Shown here piece after piece: positions 11,001 to 23,000 of a stretch of DNA of 64,000 bases. Positions within the stretch are counted from its first letter, which is position 1. Each line of letters starts with the position of its first letter. Location: NCBI GenBank assembly GCA_038373865.1, contig JAXGGA010002186.1, positions 62,001-126,000 on the forward strand. The letters run 5' to 3'. The position numbers were made by a program, and so were the translations under genes. This DNA is from Uloborus plumipes. Its lineage: Eukaryota > Arthropoda > Arachnida > Araneae > Uloboridae. Under the pieces are notes generated by a model that saw nothing but the letters and a program-made list of their open reading frames with translations, did no database searches and was not told the DNA's origin.

Positions 11001-14000
11001 CTGCAAAACATAGCTGTATTGAATGTTTACTGCATACTTTTTGAAGAATATAAGACAAAATAGAATGCACATAAAGATAGAAATGCAAAACAGAAGGACA
11101 TTTCATATTTCATCAAAAGAAAAACAAATTTCAACCAAAGGTAAACTACACATCAATAACTTCTTTTCAAGAAGATGACAAATAATGATTAATATAACTT
11201 ACCTACAAGTGAAACTCGTAGCTAACCCTGTCTTTTTTGAGCAAAGAGTGCATCTTTTGTGAGACTTTTTCTTAGATTTTATGAGAGGTAATTTTCTTCC
11301 AGAACAAGGTCTTGTTTCTTCGGTAGGCCTGGGTGGAGTTCTTGTACTTTTAGCCTAAAATTCAAAAGTAACATTTGCAACACAGGCTGTTAATAAATAA
11401 AACATTAAAACATTTACAATTCCTGAGTTAACGATAAATAAACATATGCTAATACAGTATCTCAAAACCAGACTTAACATAAGTCCATTTTTGTAACTTT
11501 TCAGGAGAGCAGTGGCGTATATAGGTTTTTATTTCGAAGGGGGGCCCATATAATCAAGCTTAACCCCCCCCCCCACCACAACTTTCTTTTTTTTTCCCCT
11601 ATTACTGTAAGATCGGTAGAAATTTTCAAATTGAATTAAAATATTGTAATTTTTGGAAAAGATAGAAAATTACGAAGTTTTAGATTCCCTCCAAAACTTT
11701 TTTTCAAAATTGAAATTATAAATGCTACCTTTGATGATGTTGGAGGATCAAGACTCCTCTGGGAAACTTACTGAAACTTAAATTCTAAACACGCAATTTC
11801 AGGCTATCTTTAGTGACGTTAAGGGAATTGGGAAGACTCGGGGCATCTCTCCTGAAATATTTTGACACTGAAGCAAAACTCAGGATATATTTCTTCATGC
11901 GATCCGTTATAATTCGGGATTCAAAACGTTGAACTACGTAGGAACAGCGTCGAACTATATTTTTGTGCTACTAGGGTGATAGAGTAAAAGAAAGGAAGAT
12001 GAGTTTATTTTTTCAACTAAAGTCTCATTTAAGATATCTTTGGGAAGTAAAAGTTCAAAGACCCTCCCATGAAAGATTTTCGATACATAGATGCGCAATT
12101 TCGCGTTCACTTTGGAGACGTTAAGAGACAAAAAGTGGTTAGGGATCTCCCTCCGAAAATTTTCAAAATTGAAACCTTAAGCCATCTTTACTTTATATCA
12201 TCTTTGGTAGGAACGTTAGCAAGGACTCTCTCCTGAAATGTTTCGAAATTAATGTTTGAAAAACATTTTTATTTAGGTTATCTTTAATACCGTCAAGAGA
12301 AGAGGCAGGATTCGGGCACTGTGCCCCGAAATTTTGCACAGTGCCTGAAAGATCGGTTCAAGATTGCAATTTTAAGCTTTATTTTTTGAAACTGAAGGTT
12401 CAAAATTTTACTTTTAGCAGAGGTGCCCAGTACCTCAAAGAGCAAAAATTTATCATCCAAGAATTCCACGAAGATCCCTCTAAAAACGAGAGCCACACGT
12501 TAAAGAAAACGAAAACAAAAACTTTTAAAAACGCCCCTTAAAAATAATTCAATAGCGCCGCTTACGCCATGATTCTTGACAGGAACAACTGCTTTTAAGC
12601 TTTGTCTGACAACATTTAGGATAATAAAAGGATTTAGGGACTCTTCCGGAAGTTTATGGACATAGAGACTGTAATTCGGGAGCTCTCCCTTTTCTAAAAA
12701 CACATTTTAGAGCTAAAGACTATAGAAAAGTGAGGGGGATATCAACTACCGTTAATTGTTTGAATTTTAAATCTCTAAAATGCCATTTGAGGCAATGTTT
12801 GACCAAGGTATTGAAGAAGAAGCGGGAAAAGAACTCTCTTCCGAAAATTTTTGGGTATTGAAGTCTTGAAACTGCAATTAAATTACACGTTGTAAAAGCG
12901 AAATTTTAAGATCTCTTTGGACTCTTTAAGGGGGGTCATGAGCCTTCTTTGAATTCATGCTTGGCGGATATACGGGCCTCGACTTCCTACCCTAAACCCG
13001 CCACTGAGAGGCACTCTATTCTTTAATTTCACCACTGGTAAAGAGATTGAAAATTACGTGCCCTTTCTAGCTCGGCCGGCTTGGGACCTCTTTTCGATTT
13101 TTTTTTTTTGTTCAGCTGAAAGCTTGGAAATTATTTGTGAAAAAACAAAAACCGAAAATGATTACACTTTATTTTAAATTTCTTGCTGGGAGGTATACTT
13201 ACACTTTATTTTAAATTTCTTGCTGGGGAGGAATAATTATACACTTTATTTTAAATTTATTGAGTGTAGCATTATTTTAAAGACTTTTATTTCCTGACTG
13301 ACTAGAAAAAAAGAGGGACTGAGAAGAAAGAGAGAAACGTAATTTGCTGACTATTAATCTACATGTGTTGAATATTTTTCATTTACAAATTTCTATTAAA
13401 AATGATTAGGATTTTTTTCGTGCGTTTTCTAATTGAAATATCTCCATTTTCCCAAGACACGTTCTTTTTTCTCTTGAGTAAAGCGCAAGAGCTCCCTGAC
13501 CCTCTTGGGTTGCACCACTGCCTGGTGCCATCTAACGAATTATTATTAGCCATAATTATTTATTTATTTATGCATTTCAAGCTAAAAGTATGTAAATAAT
13601 TTAAGAGTAAACTTAAACCGAATAATAATAACTACCTTTACTAAAAAAAATTTTAAAAAATCCGTTTTTTCGGTGGGGGGAGAGGGGTATAGGAGGGAAA
13701 GACCCTCTAGGAAGACCCCCTTATACACACCTTTGAAAACAATTTTAATAGAGAGTGGGCTTTTTTCTTAAGGTTTTTTTTTTTTTTGAGCAAACACGAT
13801 CCGATCACCTACTTTTGAAAGAATCTTTCCGGATTTTGGGGGGGGGGGGAGGGGTGTAGGAGGGAAAGACTCTCTGGGAAGACCCCCTTGTATACACCAT
13901 TGAAAACAATGTTAATAGAGAGTGGGCTTTTTTCTTAATTATTATTATTTTTTTGAGCAAACGCAAGCCGAACACCTACTTTTGAAAGAATCTTTCCGGA

Positions 14001-17000
14001 TTTCGGGGGGGGGGGGGGGGGGGCAGGCCCCCTTGGCCTCCTCCCTTAAATAGGCTCTTTCAGGAGAGGGTGAAAATAATTGTCTTATGCATGCAAAGGA
14101 TGGGACTCACACTCTTTTAACGCTGCTAAATAATTGTGAAGGAATTTCTTTTTTTATAAAATAACTTTTTCATGAGCCAATGCATAATAAGATTCTACAT
14201 ACAATGCAGTAATCAAGTGATTGGACTTGCATCCTTCTGGTTCTGAGGTATAGAATAATGTTTTAACTTTGTAAGCACAATTTCGCATTACAAATATTAA
14301 TAACATGCAGTTATTCAACTAGTTTTTTCTGAAATTACTTTTTTGGATGGGGAGAAAAGTAGGTTAAGGAAAAAATAAAGTAGGTACTTAACATTAACTT
14401 TGTTTATCAAAGAACAAGATATGAGTTTCAACAATTTGTACATAAATGCAGTTCACTAAGTATGCACATTTTTAAAAAGATGCAGGATAGATTAATGAAT
14501 TAAAAATACCTCACAACAATAAAGTATGTTACACAATAGAATGCAACAAATATACAACCTTAAACCAGAAAAGATTGACCTTTGTTTACTTTGATGACAA
14601 AAGATAACTACTCTAAAACCTGCGTGAGACGGAATTTTTTTTTTTTTTTTTTTTGTGAAGCACAAACTTTTCTTCAATTGAAACAAGTGGAAAAAAAATA
14701 ACGGTGCAAAAACTATACTGCATACATATATTTCAGGCTTATGAAGAACCCTTTTTACAACACAGATTTTTGTTTAGTTCTTGAATGCTAAATAGCAGTT
14801 GTAATAAAGAAATTTCACAAGGAAGCTGGAAGAAATTGTCAGTGTGACTGCTAATAAAAGCTGTAGCCAAAAATTATTAACAAGGGATGATATATTCTCA
14901 CTCTAAAACAAACACTGATATTTTCAGAAAATATATTACTCATTTACAAAAAGGAAAGTATATAGTGATAATAAAATTATTTAGTGCATTAAAAGTAAAA
15001 TGTACCAGGTGTGTAAGTATGAAACCGGAATTTCCCATAAGTGGCGCTAGATGTCGATGTAGTTACCGACTCATCACGTCAGCGGTGTCTTGTTATTGTA
15101 TTGATATCCGACAAAGATTTCCAACTCACAATAACACGAGTTTCATTCAGTAGCATTAGTTTATTAGAGATAAACATGTCGAGTTTTGTGCCAACAAATT
15201 ACGATTTGCCGACATCACTAGTTTTCTGTTTTCATCTGAAGAAAACCGCAGCCGAATCGCATCGAATGCTTGTGGAGGCGTATGGTGAGCATGCTCTCGG
15301 TAAAACACAGTGTTTCGAGTGGTTCAAACGGTTCAGAAGTGGCGATTTTGACGTGAGGAACGAAGAACGTGGAAGACCACCGAAAAAGTTTGAAGACGCT
15401 GACCTGCAAGCCTTGTTGGACGAAGACCTGGGGAAACTGTCAATACTGAACGCTACCGACAACAAATGACCAATTTGAATCGAGCTTTGAGTGCAAAACG
15501 ACCAAAATACCAACAAAGACAACACAAGGTGATTTTGCTGCATGACGACGCACCAGCACACAAAGCAAAACGGGTCCAGGAAACGATAGAGTCGTTCCGT
15601 TGGGAGATTCTTTTGCATGCGGCTTACTCACTGGACCTTGCCCCATCCTATTATTACTTGTTTGCATCGATGGGATACGCACTTACTGAGCAGCGCTTAA
15701 CTTCTTACGAAGCTGTACGAAAATGGCTCGATGACTGGTTTGCCTCAAAAGACAACAGTTCTTATGGAGCGGAATCCACAAATTGCCAGAACGATGGCAA
15801 AAATGTATAGATAGCGACGGACAATACTTTGAATAAGGTACTTTGTATCATATCATTACAATAAACGTGTTTTTCCTGTAGAAAAATTCCGGTTTCATAC
15901 TTACACACCTGGTAAATGCTTTGTATTACATTTATTTATACAATATATTTGGTACTCATTTCTTGTTTGTTTCAGGTTCGAGTTAATGAACTCTATTTTA
16001 GTGCCCAGAATATGATCAAGCATTATCAGATAAAATCTAAATAGTATGATCTTAAAGCTACCGATTTTATTAAATTCAAAGCATAAACAAAGCATACGAG
16101 CAAAATCTATAGCTGCATCAAAACATAGCACAAAAATATTCATGAAAGACTTTCAATTTACTTTTTATTAATATAAATCAAATGGTAAAATATCATAAAA
16201 AATAAAATAATGTTTTATTTTGAACATTTAAAACTATTAATGCTATTGCTGTCTTAAATTTTGTGTCATTATTTAACAATAAAGAATTTGGTTTACATCT
16301 CAGTGGTTAGCATATTAATAAAGGTTGACTGTATTTTAAAAGAAGAACATAGGAAACAAAAAAGTACTTTTGAGAAGGAGTTCTCTTGCGCTGTAACTTT
16401 CTGAGGAGAATAAGATCTCAGTGCTGTAAAAGGTAAGCAATAAGTAATTAGAAGGTAAAAAAGCTATGTATAAAGCAAACAAATCAAGTCACAGTCAATA
16501 TTCCAATTTGAAAACTTTTGAAACATTTAAATTATAAACTTAAGTACAAAATGAAGAAAAGTGTTAAGTAACTCCACGGGAAAATTACCCTCTTTCCTTC
16601 AATAAAGATATTATATTAATAATACTTTCACATTGATCTTTACAATTTTGTAAAATTTTATGATTTGAATTACTTCTCAGTGAACTTGACAAGAAAAAAG
16701 GTTAAAAGAAAAAAAAATGTTAAAAAAACTTTGAACGCAGTTTATCTGTTGATTTTTTTTAAAACAAAACCTTATTTTACCTAATCGTTTTCTTCCCCAT
16801 GTTACCAATAAATTACAATTTTATAATATCTGATTAACTATCGTATACAGCTAAATGTAAAATGCATCTTGGGCCTAAAATAATCAACTTTTTGGCATAA
16901 TTGCTGGATAAAAATAATCCTTATGTACTTTACCTAAAATACTGTTCTTCTACAATTTTTCCCACTAACTCAACCTTTGTTGTCTTAATTTAGATGTCAT

Positions 17001-20000
17001 TTCTGGAACAATTATTTGGCAAAGATGCCTCAAATGCTCGCAATATCCAGATATGGCTTTATTGCTGCTGTCTTCAATGCATTTTATCACAATACGTAAA
17101 TCTAAATAATTATAAAGATTAAGCAAATTCTTGTTTGATAGGTATCTGGATAAATGAGGGTTTCCTCTACTTGGTTTCATACAGGGCCGGACTGGACCCC
17201 TTAAAAGGGCGCAGACCTTGGAACTTCAGAGGGGCGCACGATATATTCATGAGCCCATTGTAGATGCATACAATGTGGGGGGGGGGGGAGGAATATGTTG
17301 TCATTCAAGAAGATGTTCGAAATTTTATCTTACATTGTTCTTTTCGTAAGGTGAATAGTTAGGGAAGGTGTCCTTCACAAAAGATGTTTTTTTTTTTTTT
17401 AATTCAAGACTTAATGTGATTTTCATAGCAATATAAATGCATTTATTAACTCATAGAATTTTATGCATATTTAAAGAATACCCCAGCTTTAGTTGCGTCA
17501 TACTTCAAAGCATTAAGAACAAAAAAATTTGCAGTACAAATAAATTTCATAGTATGACATAAACTGAGAATTATGGAAATTCAAACCCTAATATGACGTG
17601 GCAGTTGGCTATTTACAAATTATTAACATTTTTATTTAATGTTTTCTAACATTCAAAATAAAAAATAAACAATGAAATTGCATCAATGTATAGGATGGAA
17701 ATACTAAAAAATTTTCAACATTATTCACAGATCGAAATAGCAACGAAGTAATGAACAGGGCCGTCGACAGGTTTCATGGGCCCCTATGCAACTTTTTGTG
17801 GGTCCCCCTCCCTCAAACCTTTACTTAAACTTCCTACTATTATTTTCATATAAATAGCGTAAATTTTATCAAAGGATAAACTGAAATTTTATATGTTTAA
17901 CTGAAAGTTTCCGTAATCAAAGACAAGAAAGAAAAGATTTGCGATTCTTTTTTTTTTAACGGAGTTTTCAACTTTTAGGGCCGAAGCTGCAACCAAAGAT
18001 TCGGTAGCTGGTCGCAGCATAACATATACACGCCTTGAATTTTAGGAGTGCAGGCGGAGCCTTTGCCCCCCCCCCCCCTAGATTTTTCGAAAGAGAAAAA
18101 TTCGCTCTTATTTTTCCGATAAATTGTAGATACAATTCATTCAACGTTTAAAAAAACTTTTGTGTGTCTTTTTCGCAGATAAGTGATAACAGCCCCCGTG
18201 TTTTTCTCGTTTTTTAATAATCCCGCTGTTTTCTTTCCTTTTGGATCGATCTAATAGCGGGATGGATATAAGAATGTTGCAATAACCTCTTTTTAAATGG
18301 GGTGTAAAGTAGACTAGTCCCAATTTCAGGGGGTCCGGGGGATTGTCCCCGGGAGAAATTTTGAAAAATAGATACAAAATTCGGCATTTTGAAGCCTTAT
18401 ATGAAGTAATTAGACGGAAAAATATGAGAAAAAAAGAGGCAAACAAAGACCCTCCAAAAGACTAGAAATAAGAGCAAGAGAGAAGAGAGAACGGAGAAAA
18501 AATACTGTATCTGAAAAATTGCTGAAATATAGGTATATTTCACAAAGCTATTTTTGGAGAGAAAACTAACAATTTCATGTGATCTTATGGTTAAGAATAC
18601 TTCCTTTGACCCTAGTGATCGAACTTGAAATCCAATATGGGAAGAACTTTTTCCAAAAAAAAAAAAGAGTAAAAAGGCAAAGGGGGAAAAAAAGTCTTGC
18701 AAAACACACTCATTAAAAGTTATAAAAACATAGTTAAAGCAAAAAATAGCAAACAATGATATAAATTAAAATTGTAGCTAAAAATGATAACAAAAAACAA
18801 CAACCAAAACATGAATTGTCTCTTTATTTTTTGCAGAAAGCGGCAGAAAAAAATCTGTAAAATTATTCCTTACTTTTGAAATTTAATGAATTATTGAAGA
18901 CGTTTTGTAGTCACAAAAAATACATTTGAAAAATAATACATATGATCATTTAACCAAAATTCAGTAATTTACAAGTTTTGTTGGTCCAGAAGATGAGTCA
19001 TGTCTTAAATATTCGCTATTGATACCAATGATATAATGATCTTAAATTGACCCACAAAAGTTGTACATGAAATAAGTGTTCCACCAATTACTTTAATCTC
19101 TCTGCTCAATACTAAGAGGTCACTCGTTCTCACCGTTGTCACAGACGGCAAAAAAATGTCTTTTTTTTGGGGGGGGGGGGAATTCTCAATTTAGCAAATA
19201 AAATTTCGAGTTTGTTCAAATGAAAAAATACAAGCATGCACACATCCCTACATCCCATAAAAAGAAACATTGGGCATCTTTCATTTATTTTTTTAATTGC
19301 AAGATTGCAATACTCAAACTTTTGCCGAATCGTCAGGTAAAATTTGGGATTTTTTTTGGAAACTCCTAGTGATTTCCTATCGGAGTACCTCTGACGCTTC
19401 TACGTAATACTTTGAAAGAATTTTAATGAAACCGATTTTTAAATAATTTTCTGGAAAACTTGACGAATCAATATTTTTTCTTTCCCTGTAAGCCAACTCC
19501 TCTATCTGTCTTGCCCGTAACACGGCAGCCGAGAGCCAAGGCGAGCGGGCCCCTTGTCACTTCGGTCGCCAGGACATATTTGCCCTCTAAGAATAGTGAA
19601 GTTTATACAACTGTTTCCGAACACACACACACGAAGAAAAATGCATGTGGTATCAATTTCAATTTATATTATTATTTTTTGTTAACAAAATATAATATCA
19701 AAATACAAGCAAAACTTACCGGAAAGATATGTTTGTGGACTCAACAGAGGACTTTTATGTACGCATAAAGATAAATATAAGTGTTCCTGGTGATATTAAA
19801 TGTTACTGGTTATAGTAATCTGAAAAATAATCCCAGGAAATGAACCCGAAGACGGCTGGATCAAAAGTGATCGTCTATTTCCAGGACAATTGGCCAGTGA
19901 TCAAAAGTTCTGCTTCCTTTTTAAAAGGCATGGGAATAGTAAGACGAGTTTTGTTGTTCAGTTGTCTGTGATAAATGACTGCAATAAAAAGCCTGTTTAC

Positions 20001-23000
20001 GGAAATGTGGTAGCACAAACCTTGGATCAGCATGACAAATTTACATAGCCGCCTGCTCTATAGGAACCGACTTGGGTCTATTCAGGGGGAACTACATCAA
20101 AGGTAATCAATTGACAGACCAGCAGGGATGTGGGATTATCACCCCTGGAACTTACACAGTGGTTCTGTGATTGACCTCCCACAAAGTTCTCGGAAGAGAG
20201 CTCATAAAGGGACAATAGCGGTTTCTTGCCGTAAGATAAAGCCGGCCGAATGTTACTTGCGCCTAGAGAGGAGGAATAGCTTATGATGGTTTTATCAGTA
20301 GCAAAGCAAACATATATTAAAAAGAGCTGAAATTGACGATTTTTTTAAAATTAAAATATCTTATCTAACTTTTTTAAGGCATGAAAAATTATGAAAATTT
20401 TGAAAACACAGTTAAATAATTGTTTCTTAGCGCAGGAAAAAAAAATGTGCGGTGATATTCGGAACGATAATGCTAAATTTTGTGCCTCTTTAGCGTGGCA
20501 AAAGAAAAAGAAGTTTTAGTTACAATCTCCCATAGAAATATCCTAGCTGCTTTAATGAATATTTTTAAAACACATAAATCCTTGTTTCTTAACTTCGGAA
20601 AAACAAATCTGTCATAATACTCAGAACGATAAGGCTGAATTGAGCGCTCTTTAGCAAGGCTCCCACATGCGGTGTAAGAGTTGCACGACAGCTTACGGCT
20701 GGCCTGGGAGGGGGGGGGGTCATATCACAAATGTGACAATTGCTAGGGGCCCCCACGACATAGGGGCCCTGAAAGGAATGTTCATCAATTGCTTACTGTA
20801 AGAGCAATAGACAAAAGGGCTCCATAATCCCTAAATCCACCACTGTACAACAATGGCTTCAAAAGGACAAAAAAAGGGCATATAATATTGCATTTATAAT
20901 ACATTTGATTTATCATATTAATATCCATTCTCGTGGGTTTTTTCAACATTTAAAACTATCTTCAGATACATCCATGGGCATTTCGAAAGTAGATTGTAGT
21001 TGCTACTTTTTGAAAGAAAATAGTTGCAGCAGTAGTTAACTACATTTTTAATGAAGTAATTGTAGTTAACTACAAAAAAAATCTGACTACTGATTGAGTG
21101 TAATTTAAAATGAAGCAATTTTTTTTTAATTTCAAATGTCTGCATAAACATTAATTAGTTGATAGAGGGTGGAGAGTTGTAGGGACAAGAGGGCCCATTA
21201 CAATATCTGGTCCTGGGGTTCACGGATTGATGTGGGGGCCCTGATACTAAGTAAGCTCGCCTCCCCAAAAGAGAACGGATATATCAGTCACATACTCATA
21301 ATAGAGAATAGAAATCAATGAAACAGTACACTGCATTGTGAGAAATGCCTTTAAATTTTCATTGGATAAGCAACTTCGCAATCTCGTCTTAATTAATTTT
21401 AGCTTTGAAAAAGCCCTTTCGCAGCTTACTAGCGTAAGAGGTATAGTAAGTATATACCTGAAAACTTGACTAAGCTCTGTATATAGTATGCAGTTCTTAT
21501 TATAATCATACAGTACTTTGTACACACATGAAGGACATGTCTTGCACGGCTGTTTTTCTTGGCACATTTGATTTGTAGTAGCACTAGCAGTTAAATCTTC
21601 AAAAATTGTTAGCATATAGCAGTAATTTTAAAAAATCTTCCTATTGATCTGGGGGGGGGGGGGCAGAGGAGTTCGTTTTTCAGAAAAAAAAAAGACATAT
21701 TTGTCACGATAACATGAATTTCAGGAGAAGAAATGTTCTAACAAGAGCTACAATTAGGCTGCAGGGCGCTGTAAGCAGTCAGAAGGGCGCAATAAACACA
21801 CAACGGGACGCTACAAAATATTAACTATTACTCGTACGAGGTGTTTGTCCCTGACTTTAGACAGAACGAATTCTTAGTTTTTTGTCTATGTTTCAAAATA
21901 TCTTTTTAAGTTTTTTTGAAATTCACTGTCGCAAAAACGGACCCTAAATGAAATTGTTAGCATACAGCAGCAATTTAAAAAAATCTCCTTATGGACCTGG
22001 GGAAAAAAAGAGGAGGGCGTTTTTCAGAGGAAAAAAAAATATATTTGTCGCAATAACATGAATTTCATGAGAAGCAGTATTCTAACAAGAGCAACAATAA
22101 GGCTGCAGGGCGCTGTTAACAGTTAGAAGGGCGCAATAAACACACAAGGGGCGCTACAAAATATTAACTATTACTTGTACGAGGTGTTTGTCCCTGACTT
22201 TAGACAGAACGAATTCTTAGTTTTTTGCCTGTGTTTCAAAAGATCTTTTGAAGCTTTTTCAAAATTCACTGTCGCAAAAACGGACGCTACATGAAGTTGT
22301 TAGCATACAGCAGTAATTTTAAAAAATCTTCTTATTGACCTGGAGGGGAAAAAAGGAGTTCGTTTTCCAGAAAAAAAAGACATATTTGTCACGATAACAT
22401 GAATTTCACGAGAAGTATTCTAACAAGAGCTACAATTAGGCTGCAGGGCGCTGTAAGCAGTCAGAAGGGCGCCATAAAGACACAACGGGGCGCTACAAAA
22501 TATTAACTATTACTCGTACGAGGTGTTTGTCCCTGACTTTAGACAAAACGAATTCTTAGTTTTTTGCCTGTGTTTCAAAAGATCTTTTGAAGCTTTTTCA
22601 AAATTCACTGTCGCAAAAACGGACGCTACATGAAGTTGTTAGCATACAGCAGTAATTTTAAAAAATCTTCTTATTGACCTGGAGGGGAAAAAAGGAGTTC
22701 GTTTTCCAGAAAAAAAGACATATTTGTCACGATAACATGAATTTCACGAGAAGTATTCTAACAAGAGCTACAATTAGGCTGCAGGGCGCTGTAAGCAGTC
22801 AGAAGGGCGCCTTAAAGACACAACGAGGCGCTACAAAATATTAACTATTACTCGTACGAGGTGTTTGTCCCTGACTTTAGACAAAACGAATTCTTAGTTT
22901 TTTGTCTGTTTCAAAATATCTTTTGAAGTTTTTTCAAAATTCACTGTCGCAAAAACGGACCCTACATGAAATTGTTAGCACACAGCAGTATAATTAAAAA

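Larger units (their letters stand above)
11510..14060. mobile_element. Candidate hAT-type block with 8-bp flanks
   Basis: CAGGAGAG stands at 11502-11509 and again at 14061-14068, and the match extends to TTTCAGGAGAG. The left end starts CAGTGGCGTATATAGG, a common hAT-type terminus. The expected right terminus is not at 14060; a CAGTGGCGGG-type end (inverted) occurs at 13006 instead, without a matching flank. Either the right end has decayed or a smaller element 11510-13006 is embedded. No transposase was found. Poly(C)/poly(G) runs are prominent. Confidence 0.5.

Noticed and set aside
12293..12703. Overlapping frames on both strands
   Set aside because: They lie inside the hAT-like block, carry no motif and mirror each other as chance frames.
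15218..15682. Minus-strand frames over the mariner
   Set aside because: They are antisense shadows of the transposase remnant.
18141..18756. Two overlapping minus-strand frames of 101 and 119 codons in the hAT
   Set aside because: Low-complexity Phe/Ser/Leu-rich translations of an A-rich strand, with no hAT catalytic motif.
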